From Rebecca billardiae RCC1528 (taxonomy: Eukaryota; Haptophyta), in contig OZ251233.1 of NCBI GenBank assembly GCA_965240325.2, positions 1,364,001 to 1,428,000 of the forward strand: a stretch of 64,000 bases of DNA. The letters are read 5' to 3'. Below are positions 19,598 to 28,694 of the stretch, in pieces. Every line of letters begins with the position of its first letter. Positions within the stretch are counted from its first letter, which is position 1. Under the pieces are notes generated by a model, which searched no databases, was not told the origin of the DNA, and saw only the letters and a program-made list of their open reading frames with translations. The position numbers and the translations under genes were made by a program.

Positions 19598-22500
19598 TCA
19601 TCTGAAACGACTCAAACGAGTCTCGGCGGCGTGGTGAGGATGCATCAGTGAATTCTTCTGAGATGGTGACGGCATTCCCGGCCACCGTACCAGTGGCGCG
19701 CTTGCTGCGTGCCGCGCGGCGTAAGAGCGTGCGTGCAAGGCATGCGTCGCTGCAGCCGGAACATTTGCGTCGTCCATCGCCTGCATCGTATCGCCCTCGA
19801 CACTGGGCACTTGGCGGTCGCGCTGTGCGCCGTAACGCGGCGCCGACAGCAGATGCGGCTGCGGACCGGGTTGGCGCGGCGGCAGACGCCGCTGGCCCGA
19901 GTGCGCTGAGGGTATGCTCGGGGCTGGGGGCTTCGAGGGGCTCAACGGCGCGAACGCAGCAGGTGGGATCGCAGGCGGCACGGGACGTCGTGGCACCACC
20001 GACGCCGCCCCCGCCCCCGCAAAGGCGGCCGAGGGCGTCAGCGTGCGGGCTGACGCGGCTGAGGAGCGCGCGCCTGTCGGAGGTGGCGGGGGAAGCGGTG
20101 AGCGCGAACGTGCGCGCGATGCGCGGCGGCGAGCCGTCACGCTCCCCGTCCCATACGCCGACGATGGCCGTCGCGGCGAGGCGGGCGCAGAGCGTGGCGT
20201 GTGCGCTGCCGAGTTCCGCGCAGCACGCGCGCGGCGCGCACGCAAGGCCACGTCGCCGATGCGCACGCGCCACGCAGCGGCGGCAGCAGCCCACACGTCG
20301 TTCGCCTCGTGTAGCGCGTCACGCGTGCGCGCCACACGCGCCACGGCTGCGCGAGCCTCCATCTCGCCACGGGCGTCGATCAGCGACGCCCAGAGCGCCA
20401 GGCGCGCAGGGAGTACGTGTGGGCCGAGCCAGCGCCATAGCGCACGTGCATCGCCACCGGCGACCACCGCGTCCGCGTCCACGGCGGCGACCGCGGCGGC
20501 ACCAATCCATCGACGCCACGAGGCGGCGGTGCTGCCGCGCGCCCAGTGAACATGCGCCACGCGCCGTGCTGCCACCCCGCTCGCTGCGCGCGTGCGCCAG
20601 CGGCTGAGCATGCGGCTCGGATGCAGGTCAGCAGCGCGCACACGCCGCGTTGCCGCCGCCCAGCGGCGCAGCGCGTGTCGTGAAAGCGCGTACACTGCAC
20701 TGCCAGTCGGCAGCGCTCGCGCGAGCGCTGTGCACACGAGCCAGCGCTGCCACACCGCGTGCATGCGGAATGCACGCAGCGCGCTGACGCCTGCCAGCTC
20801 ATACGCCGCTGCACCCACGCCGCGGGGCCCACGCCGAAGCAACTGCGCCCAAGCGCGCAGCGCACGTGTGTGCGCTGGCACGCTCAGCGGCAGCGCCGCG
20901 TGCATGCGCGGGCGAGGGTGCGTGCGCGCATAAGCAGCGGGCGGGCCGTCAGCGGCTCCCGAGAGTGCGGCGCGCAGCCAACGCCGCGCTGCGCGACCCG
21001 CCGCGTGTGCTCGCGCCACGGGCTCAAGCGCTGCCGATGCGCATAGCGCCACGTGCGCGCGCCGCGCCTCGCCGCGCCGCGCCGCGAGCGCGCGCCACGC
21101 GCGCGTCGCAGCTGCCAGGCGCGCAGCTGCAGGCGCACGCGGCGAGAGCGAGTCGAGGTGCGCGCCCTTGTCGCTCCTGCCGAGAAGCATCACCGGCGGG
21201 GAGGCTGCGAGCGGCAGTGTGCGCAAAGCCGCCTCCGCTGAAGCCCTTGCGACGACAGCCCTCGTCCGCCGGGCCCAGCGCGCGAGCGGCAAGCGCGTAG
21301 CCGGCGCCCGATTGCGAAGATTCGCCGCATGCGCGCGCGCGGCGAGGCCTCGCAGAGCGTGGCGTGCGCGTTCTCTGAGCGCGAGATGGCCCGTGCGCTG
21401 GCGTCGCCTCCGCCGCGCTGCACGCCTCCAGCGCAGGAGCGCGCCACGCCGCGTCGCGAGCGCCGCGTCGGCGCCCCGACGCAGCTGCGCAATGCGCTCC
21501 GCCGCAGCCGCCTCAGCCGCAGCCGCGCCCCGTGCACGTGACGCGGCAGCCCGTGCGGCTGCGCGCGCGCACCACACGGCAAGCACGCTGCGCGCACGAC
21601 GCGAGAGGACGCGTAGTACGTGTGCATGCAGACGTTGCACGCACAGCGCGCCCACGCCCGCACCCGCGCTCGCCGGCGTTGGAGACGCGAGAAGCCATTT
21701 CACAAGCCACACGCGCCAGCGCGCACGAGGCGCAGCGCGGCGGCGCGGCGCGGCCGCAGCGTGTGATCGCAACAGCCGCCGTGGGCTGCGGAGGAGCCAC
21801 ACACGCACGGCGCGCGCGAGCACGAGCGCGCGCGCCATGACGTACGCGCGCTGCACCGCACACGCACGCCGCACGCCACACGCGCACACGACACGTGCGC
21901 TGTACTGCAGAGGCGCGGCCGCAGCCGCGGCCACCGTGCCGGGGCGGCTGGTGCGCAGCGCACGTGAGGGCGCGGCGCGCACGCACGGGCGGAGCGGCAC
22001 GAGCGCTGGAGTATGCGCGCGGCGGCTTGCCCAGCGCCCGAGCGCGCCCAACCGCGCACGGCGAGCCCTCGTGGCCTCTGCGCGCTCGCGGCCCAGCTCG
22101 GCCGTCATCCTGCGCGACGCCGCTGCCGCAAGCGCCTCGAGTGCGCGCAGCAGCGGCGCGCGCAGCGCACGGCGGACGTGTGCGCGACTGCCGGGCGGCT
22201 CGACGTGCTCAGCGGCGGCGTGCGCTGCGTGCGCTGCGTAGTGATGCCACGCGCCGAACGCACGCGCCGTCACGAACGCTTGCGCGGCCGCCTCGCCGAT
22301 CGCCGCCGTGGCCGCCGCCACGTGTCGCGCATGCGCGGCACGGGCCCACTCGTGCGCGGCGCGAGAGGCGCGGTGGCCGCGCAAGTGGCGAGTGCACAGC
22401 GCGTCGAGCAGCGCGCACTGCGTCCATTGCACCCACGCGCGCCATGCGCCGCGCCGCGCCACGCGCTGCCCCCACGCCGCGCCCGGCCGCTCCTCGCCCT

Positions 22501-23305
22501 TCCGAGCAGCTCCGCGCCGCGCGCGCTCGCGCAGCCATGCGCGCCACGTGCACAGCGCGCCAAGCGCGGCCGCGTGCGATCGCGAGAGCATGCACAGTTG
22601 CACGCGCGCGCCTGGCGGCGGGTCAGGCGCGCGGCCGAGCAGCAGCGCGCGCAGCTCGGGCGTGCGCCGAAGGCGCCATTCCGCGCGCGCGTCGTGCGCC
22701 CGTGTCGGCGGCCCGTCGCGCCACTCGGCGGTGGCGGCAGCCGATGCGTCGGCAAGGTCGTGGCCGCTAGCGCCGCCGACTCCACTCGCACCACCGCCGC
22801 CGCCGGTCGTGCTGGCTCCGAAGGCGTAAATGCGGAGCGCGCGGCGGGCGCATGCGGAGCGCACGCCGGTGAAAGCCGTGCGCAGGAAGCAGCTTCGCGC
22901 CGAAGAAACGAGTACGTCCTCTGCGCGCGCCTTGTGCACCAGCTCGGCCACAAGCCGTGACCACGCGCGACGCAGTGTGTGGGCGCGCGCACGTGCGCCG
23001 AGCGTGTTGCTGCGCCACTGCTTGACAGCCGCCGCGGCCACCCACGTGCAAAACGCGTGGGAGACGGCGCGCGTCATGCGATACGCGATCGCATCACTCG
23101 CAACGCGCTCGGCCTCGAGCGTGAGCTCAGCGGCATGCAGTGCGGCGGCTGCTCCGGCGCGCCACGAGTTGCCGCGTGGCAGCAGGCTGCTCGTGGCGCG
23201 CGCGGCGCGCGGTGTGTCGGCGAGTACCGACGCGGCATACGGCGCGCTGAGGCTGTGGCGCGGCCCACCGGCCGCGCCGGCGGCGGATGAATAAACCATG
23301 CGCAT
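19598..23305 (-). CDS. Sfi1-like Trp-repeat protein, probable centrin-binding basal-body scaffold
   Basis: An uninterrupted frame of 1,235 residues runs from ATG 23305. It contains many copies of an Ala-Leu-x-x-Trp helical motif at variable spacing, for example AFCTWVAAAAVKQWR, ALGALCTWRAWLRER, GAWRAWVQWTQ, AFGAWHHYAAHA, LLRWRRAARRR, ALRAWAQLLRR, ALRRWAAATRR, MLSRWRTRAA and SWRRWIGAAA. This is the signature of Sfi1-type repeats, long helices in which each Trp motif binds one centrin at centrosomes and flagellar basal bodies. The last 200 residues are Ser/Pro/Arg-rich and probably disordered. The repeats are degenerate and Arg/Ala-rich, so I name the repeat class, not orthology. The gene is divergent from EXOSC9. 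Confidence 0.7.
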   Translation of the reverse strand: MRMVYSSAAGAAGGPRHSLSAPYAASVLADTPRAARATSSLLPRGNSWRAGAAAALHAAELTLEAERVASDAIAYRMTRAVSHAFCTWVAAAAVKQWRSNTLGARARAHTLRRAWSRLVAELVHKARAEDVLVSSARSCFLRTAFTGVRSACARRALRIYAFGASTTGGGGGASGVGGASGHDLADASAAATAEWRDGPPTRAHDARAEWRLRRTPELRALLLGRAPDPPPGARVQLCMLSRSHAAALGALCTWRAWLRERARRGAARKGEERPGAAWGQRVARRGAWRAWVQWTQCALLDALCTRHLRGHRASRAAHEWARAAHARHVAAATAAIGEAAAQAFVTARAFGAWHHYAAHAAHAAAEHVEPPGSRAHVRRALRAPLLRALEALAAAASRRMTAELGRERAEATRARRARLGALGRWASRRAHTPALVPLRPCVRAAPSRALRTSRPGTVAAAAAAPLQYSARVVCACGVRRACAVQRAYVMARALVLARAVRVWLLRSPRRLLRSHAAAAPRRRAAPRARWRVWLVKWLLASPTPASAGAGVGALCVQRLHAHVLRVLSRRARSVLAVWCARAAARAAASRARGAAAAEAAAAERIAQLRRGADAALATRRGALLRWRRAARRRRRQRTGHLALRERARHALRGLAARAHAANLRNRAPATRLPLARWARRTRAVVARASAEAALRTLPLAASPPVMLLGRSDKGAHLDSLSPRAPAAARLAAATRAWRALAARRGEARRAHVALCASAALEPVARAHAAGRAARRWLRAALSGAADGPPAAYARTHPRPRMHAALPLSVPAHTRALRAWAQLLRRGPRGVGAAAYELAGVSALRAFRMHAVWQRWLVCTALARALPTGSAVYALSRHALRRWAAATRRVRAADLHPSRMLSRWRTRAASGVAARRVAHVHWARGSTAASWRRWIGAAAVAAVDADAVVAGGDARALWRWLGPHVLPARLALWASLIDARGEMEARAAVARVARTRDALHEANDVWAAAAAAWRVRIGDVALRARRARAARNSAAHTPRSAPASPRRPSSAYGTGSVTARRRASRARSRSPLPPPPPTGARSSAASARTLTPSAAFAGAGAASVVPRRPVPPAIPPAAFAPLSPSKPPAPSIPSAHSGQRRLPPRQPGPQPHLLSAPRYGAQRDRQVPSVEGDTMQAMDDANVPAAATHALHARSYAARHAASAPLVRWPGMPSPSQKNSLMHPHHAAETRLSRFR

Positions 23306-23522
23306 GCGTCGTCATGTGGCGGTCGCCATGCTTCTTCTCCAAGACTCCTACGGTCCTACCTGGCTTTTCAAAACACGGCCGGTACGTTTCCGATCTGAGA
23401 TTGAGATTGAGATTGAGATCTCGTCGCCCGATCGCAGAGCTCGCCTTGACGCGTTCGCTCTCCAGCAGCAGTGCACGACCGCGTCGCCGGTCGCCCTATT
23501 CTTGGGCGCGGCTGGTGCCGCG
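23306..23522. promoter_or_regulatory. Shared divergent promoter region between the Sfi1-like gene and EXOSC9
   Basis: Only 217 bp separate the two start codons, so both promoters and 5' UTRs must fit here or overlap the genes. It contains a gagatt hexamer repeat at about 23396-23421. No TATA box is seen. An earlier ATG in the EXOSC9 frame at 23298 would overlap the Sfi1-like start and adds a non-conserved leader. Confidence 0.5.
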
Positions 23523-24614
23523 ATGCAGCACCAACCCGAGGCCGTGAGCACGTGCGAGCGCGAGTTCATCGCGAGCGCGCTGGCGGAGGGCGTGCGAGCG
23601 GACGGGCGCGGCCTGTCGGACGCGCGCTCACCCCGCGTCACCCTCGGCCCTGCCGCGGGGACTGCGGAGGTGCGGTTGGGCGACACGAAGGTGCTCGCGG
23701 TTGTGAGCGCCGAGCTGATCGAGCCGTTCGCGGACCGGCCGACGGAGGGGACGTTCGCGCTGAGCGTTGAGCTCTCGCCGATGGCCTCGCCAGCGTTTGA
23801 GACGGGCCGGCCCACGCCCGCGGCCGTCGAGCTCAGCCGCATGCTCGAGCGCGCCATCGTCAAGAGCCACGCGGTCGACCTGGAGGCCATGTGCGTGCTC
23901 GCCGGCAAGCGCGTGTGGGCAGTGCGCTGCGACGTGACGGCGCTCGACGACTGCGGCAATCTGATCGACGCGTGCACGCTCGCGGCTGGCGCGGCTCTGC
24001 GCCACTTCCGCAAGCCGTATGTCTCCGTGCACCACCCAGATGACGGCGAGGGCGAGCCGACGGTGGTGGTGCATGCGCCCGACTCTGAGGAGCCGGAGCC
24101 ACTGGCGCTGCACCACACGCCCGTGGCGGTCTCCTTCGCGTTGGTGGAGGCGGAGGAGGGCGCGACATCGCACGTGGTGCTCGACCCGACGGAGCGTGAG
24201 GAGGCTGTCGCGACCGGGCTGCTCACCGTTGTGCTCAACCGGCAGGGCCAGCTCTGCGCGCTGCACAAGCCGGGTGGTGCGCCCGTGGGGATCGCGCAGC
24301 TGAGAGACTGCACCGCGACCGCGGCCAAGCGTGTCGAGCCGCTGCTCGCAGCGGTCGACGCGGCGATGAGCGAGAGCCCGCCAGGCACGCAGCGACCACC
24401 AGCTTACCCGCCGCCGCCATTGCCCGCCGCGCCGGACGCTACTGCTGCTGCCGCTCCGGCTGCACACACCCTCGTCCCCGAGGGAGCTGCAACTGACGCC
24501 GCGCCTGCCAAGCCGACGGTGGCGACTGCGTCCGCTGCCACGCCCCAGGCCGCGCCCTCCACAGGCCGCGGCCCTCGAAAGAAAAGGCCCAAGGTGATGA
24601 TGGCGATGGGCTGA
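23523..24614 (+). CDS. EXOSC9: Exosome core subunit RRP45/EXOSC9 (RNase PH family)
   Basis: A single-exon frame of 363 residues starts at ATG 23523. This start fits the family because the conserved opening follows at once: CEREFIASALAEGVRADGRG. Also visible are the RNase PH-fold strands TAEVRLGDTKVLAVVSAELI, the ring-subunit segment ELSRMLERAIVKSHAVDLEA with LCVLAGKRVW-like continuation, DVTALDDCGNLIDACTLAAG, and the HHTPVAVSFALVE strand pair. RRP45 is a catalytically inert member of the six-subunit ring of the RNA exosome, which degrades and trims RNA in nucleus and cytoplasm. The last 80 residues are Pro/Ala-rich and end in a basic KKRPKV stretch that could be a nuclear signal. Confidence 0.9.
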   Translation: MQHQPEAVSTCEREFIASALAEGVRADGRGLSDARSPRVTLGPAAGTAEVRLGDTKVLAVVSAELIEPFADRPTEGTFALSVELSPMASPAFETGRPTPAAVELSRMLERAIVKSHAVDLEAMCVLAGKRVWAVRCDVTALDDCGNLIDACTLAAGAALRHFRKPYVSVHHPDDGEGEPTVVVHAPDSEEPEPLALHHTPVAVSFALVEAEEGATSHVVLDPTEREEAVATGLLTVVLNRQGQLCALHKPGGAPVGIAQLRDCTATAAKRVEPLLAAVDAAMSESPPGTQRPPAYPPPPLPAAPDATAAAAPAAHTLVPEGAATDAAPAKPTVATASAATPQAAPSTGRGPRKKRPKVMMAMG

Positions 24615-25655
24615 GCTTGCTCCGAGTGAGCAGCTGCTCGGACACTTCGGCGGTGACTTCGCGCTGCGCCATTCGCGGCTTCGCGCCATTCGCCGATTCG
24701 GGCTTCATGCTTATATATTTTTTCATATATATATATATATGATGCTACTGTCAATAATGTCAATCGGACACGCGGCACCGGCCGCGCTGTGACTGCTGCC
24801 GTATCGGGCGACGCTGACAGACGACAGTGCCGTGACCGAGTGACTCACCCGCGGAGTCGGCCTCGGTTGACGACATCATGTCATGTGTGATGATGTGTGC
24901 ATGACTCGCGGAGTGTGACGCTCGTCGGACACTATCACTATAGTCATCAGCACTCGGGGCAGCCAGTAACTCAGTACTCAGTGAGCACGGCGGTAGTCGA
25001 GTACTTCGCCGCGCCCGGGCCGCGCGCGGGTCCTAACCGTACTCGGCGCGCGGTCTCTGAATTGAACTAATAACTGGTGTCAAGCAGCTAGACTGTCATC
25101 AAGGTGAAGGATTCAAGGCTCAATAACTCTCAGTCACTCACACTGCGAGCTCCGAAGCTCAGCACACTTCGGAGCGTCCGGACTAGTTCACTCGCCATCG
25201 GGCCGTGCCCGCCGCGCACTTGATCACCGAATAAGCGGCGCGGCCGCGCGGAACAGGCCGCCCGCGGCCCGCCCGCGGGCGCTGCCGCGGCGGCCGCCGG
25301 GCGCGGTATCTGATATAGTGATAGTCATCGTTGCGGCGTTTGACTCTGCGGACTCTGACGAGCTGTCGTCAGTTACACACCGTGACGGACGATGATACAT
25401 CATTACCGGGCATCCGTAATTCCGAGTCGTCATTGCGCATGCGCATATTATTAATTAATAATATAAATCTATCGGCGGCCCCGGAAGTCGACATCAGTGC
25501 ATGCCATGCCGCCACTCATGTGGGCGTAGTGGAGTTTCAAGGACTAAGGTGACAAATGGGAGGAGGGCCCACGCTGGCACCGTCGGGCTTGCCGTCGGTC
25601 CCAGCGCAGGCGGAGGGGCGCGCGGGCGTGCTCACGCGCCGACGGTGAGGCGCGC
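24615..25655. other. Intergenic region between convergent genes
   Basis: It separates the 3' ends of EXOSC9 and the first LNR-kringle gene. It holds a TA run at about 24722-24740 and an AT-rich inverted motif (attattaattaataat) near 25446. No gene seen. Confidence 0.6.
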
Positions 25656-27492
25656 CTACACCGACGAGTCGGGCACGGCGTACTGCCGGCGCTGGTACAC
25701 GTAGCGCGCGATCGAGGCCGCGATCACGCACAGCAGGATGAGCATCAGCAAGAAGGCCGCGACCAAGATCTTGAAGCCGAACGAGTCAACGAATCGGAAC
25801 ATGCCGGGGCCGCCGATGCCGAAGCCGTTGAGCAGCTTGGCGTTGGCGAAGAAGTCGGTGAACGCCTCGCACGTGGTGCAGCCGTACTTGAGCTGCGAGA
25901 AGGCCACCTTCATCTTGTAGTCCTGGTGGCGGCCCTGGAACTCCTCGTCGTTGGCGCAGTAGGCGGAGGCCGCCTTGGCGGCGTTGCAGCACGCGCGCGA
26001 GCACACGTCGCCGTGGCTCTCGCCGTTGCCGCACGAGGCCTCGAAGCGCGCGAGCGGGCCCGAAGGCGGCGTGGTGGGCGTGAGGCACTTGATCCCGCCC
26101 GCCAGCTGCGCTGCGAGCGGGATCTCGTTCTGCTTGCACGCAGCCCAGGGCTGCGGCACCGTGCAGAGCTCAAAGCGCACGCTCGAGTCGGTCGTGTAGC
26201 ACCACGGGCCCTCCTCGCCGTCCGGGTTGCGGCAGTGGTTGTGCCCGCCCAGGCCGGCCTCGGGGTAGTTGAGGTGCGTGCGCGTGTGCTGCTGCGGGAA
26301 CTGCGAATCCCAGGCCTGGCACTCCTTGCCCGACTTGGTCTTGTTCACCTGGCCGCGGTAGTCCGAGCCGTCCGGCTCGCCGAAGCACTCCGTCGCCCGG
26401 TGGAAGCAGTCATCGCCGTCCCAGCCGCACGCCTCAACGTTGCACTCGCTGCGCGGGCGAGGCCGGCGCAGGGAGCGGGATAGAAGGTGAGCGGAGCGCG
26501 GACGGCGGGCACACGTGCCGTGCGGAGCTGCACCGCGCGGCGGCAGTCCTCTCACTGCAGCCGCACCGCCGCAACGCGACGCGACGCGCGCCAAGATGGG
26601 CGCAGGCGCAGGTGCACGTGCGTGCAGCGGCGCACGCACCTGTCGCACTCGCCATCGTTGATGTACTCGGGCAGGCAGCCCGTGTTGCAGCCCGAGTTCT
26701 CGCTGCAGTCGCCGCCGTCCCAGTTGCACGCCTCGACGAAGCACGCCTCGTCGCAGTACTCGTCGCCCACCCAGCCCTCGTCGCATCCCGGGGCGCAGTT
26801 CTGCTCCTCGCAATCGCCGCCGTCGTCGTAGCACGCCGACGTCTTGCACTCCTGCTCGGCGAGCGGGCAGAGCGAGCGGGGCGGTTCGGCGTGGGCCGCG
26901 AAGACGTGACGGTCAGGCACAAGCAACATCTCGCTTGCGCGCCGGCGGTGTGAGGCGTGCTGCGCGCGCGGCATGCGCACCGCGGCGCGCGCCCCCCAAC
27001 CTCACCGCCACAGCAACGCACCTGCTGGCAAACGCCATCCGCGATCATGTCCTGCTTGCACCCGGGCGAGCACTCCTGCTCGATGCGGAAGGTCGGCGTC
27101 GACGCGTCGTACACGCCGATCATGTACTCCGACTCGTCGTACCCGTACACGGACATGTGCAGGATGCACGGCTCGAACTGGCAGAACTCGATCGCGTCGC
27201 GCTTGATCACCTGCTCCTCCGCGCCCACGTCGTCCATCACCCAGGTGGCGGTGAGGTCGTCCGGCTCGGACGATGTGAAGGACAGATACACGTCCGGGTC
27301 GCCATACGAAGGGATCAACTTGATCTTGATCGCATTCGACGACTGGGGAATCTGCACGGCGTAGTACTGGAACGAGTCCTCGTTCACAAACGCCGAGTGC
27401 AGCTGACCCATCTCGAGCATCTGCTCGTCCTGGCCGGCGGCGCACCACGCACCGAGGAGTAGCAACAGCGGGGCTCCCACGCGCGACATCAT
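25656..27492 (-). CDS. LNR-kringle type I membrane protein, copy A
   Basis: Three exons on the minus strand: 27492-27022, 26851-26640 and 26448-25656, joining to 491 residues; introns are 170 and 191 nt with gtgcg donors and cag acceptors. After a signal peptide (about 1-20) comes a beta-rich domain like bacterial pre-peptidase C-terminal domains ([35 protein letters not shown]). Splicing completes Lin-12/Notch repeats, cysteine-rich units with C-x4-C-x-DGGDC endings ([29 protein letters not shown]). Residues about 249-330 form a kringle with six cysteines, [34 protein letters not shown] second Cys-rich domain, a membrane helix (about 453-478) and a short [13 protein letters not shown] tail follow. 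Topology implies an extracellular receptor or adhesion role; ligand unknown. Confidence 0.85.
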
Positions 27493-28694
27493 CGCTCCTC
27501 TGCCTGTTCGACGCGCGGTTTACGGCGGCGAGGGCTGAAGGTGGACCTCGTCGATGCGGGGCGTTGGGAGCACCTCTCGGCTGCGAAACCGGACCAAAGC
27601 GCCTTTGCGGGCGGCCGGGCGCGTGCCGTGTCCCAAACGGCGCAACCCGCGCCAGACGCCAAAAGCGTTGCGGCGCCTGGACGTGAAAGGCGCACCCACG
27701 CGCGCGGCACGCCCACCTGTGAAACGCTTGATGTGCTGCGCCGGCTTAGCGGCGAGGCTCAGAACAGGCCGGGTGTGAGCTACTGAACTTGGCGTCTTAT
27801 GATTGGGCTCGACCTTTCGTCCAATAGGAAATTGTTCAGGGTGCGACCGTTGAATCACTGCATGCCGGGTAATAAAAGGTTGCCGTTCGCGCCGGACGAC
27901 CGGCGGCGTCGCAACAGGAAGACCTTGAAGTCGTGCTGATCTTCTTCGATCACTAAAAAGACGAGACCGGCTCTTCAAGATTCGATGAGGGATCTGCGTT
28001 TCTTACTTTCTTTGCTGCGATCCTCCATCCAACACGACGCACCCGCACGATGGCGGGCCGCGGACCCGGGACCGCCTTGGGCAAAAGTCACTCCTTTAGC
28101 CCCCGTGGGGGAGACCCGGAGCGATGTATGGCCGCATGGCACTCCACAGCGTCAATGCTAATGACGGCGAGGAACCGCGTGGTCTTGGAATGCCAGTATT
28201 CACACCTTACTGTCACTGACTTGTCACTAGGATATTAGTGAACAGAGGCGACGGCCGGCAGTCCAGCACTTTCGCGGACCGTCCAGCAGCTTGATTGCTG
28301 AAGTGAAGCGCCAGCCGCAAACGCACGCCAGACTCATCGGCGGTACGCTCGCTCCGCCGGCGCCGGCCCTCTGCGTGCATTGCTCATGCGCCGCCGTGTT
28401 CGGGCCGCGACTCGGGCGGCCGGCGGCCATGGCAGCCCGGAGGGCCGCGGCGGCACTCCGTCCGGGCCGCACGGTCCGCGCAGCGACGGCTCAGACGACC
28501 GGCGTCACTTTGAATATTGATCGAGTGCCGCAGAGATGACGCCGCCGCGGAATCGGGAATGCCGCCAGCACGCACTTTCGGAACTACTTCGGAGTCGGAC
28601 GATGCGGGACGTGAGCCGGCTCTGATAGGCTCCACGCCGCCAACAAACGGTTAAGGCGCGCCACTGTCGGCCTGCTGCCGTGCTGCGCCTTGCC
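27493..28694. other. Intergenic region upstream of LNR-kringle copy A
   Basis: The copy A promoter should be near 27500-27900. Just upstream of both LNR-kringle start codons is a related tacg-ggcggcgagg block (27519-27532, 38806-38820). A minus-strand frame at 27520-27978 is basic and unconvincing. No other gene seen up to the glycosyltransferase stop. Confidence 0.5.

Noticed and set aside
20137-23290. Long plus-strand frames opposite the Sfi1-like gene
   Set aside because: Arg/Ala/Cys-rich with no motif; they mirror the minus-strand gene, which shows regularly placed Trp motifs.
23348-24689. Minus-strand frames of over 340 codons opposite EXOSC9
   Set aside because: The plus strand has clear family similarity throughout; the antisense frames are Ser/Arg-rich shadows.
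27520-27978. 152-residue minus-strand frame upstream of LNR-kringle copy A
   Set aside because: Basic, no domain, and it occupies the expected promoter and leader of copy A.
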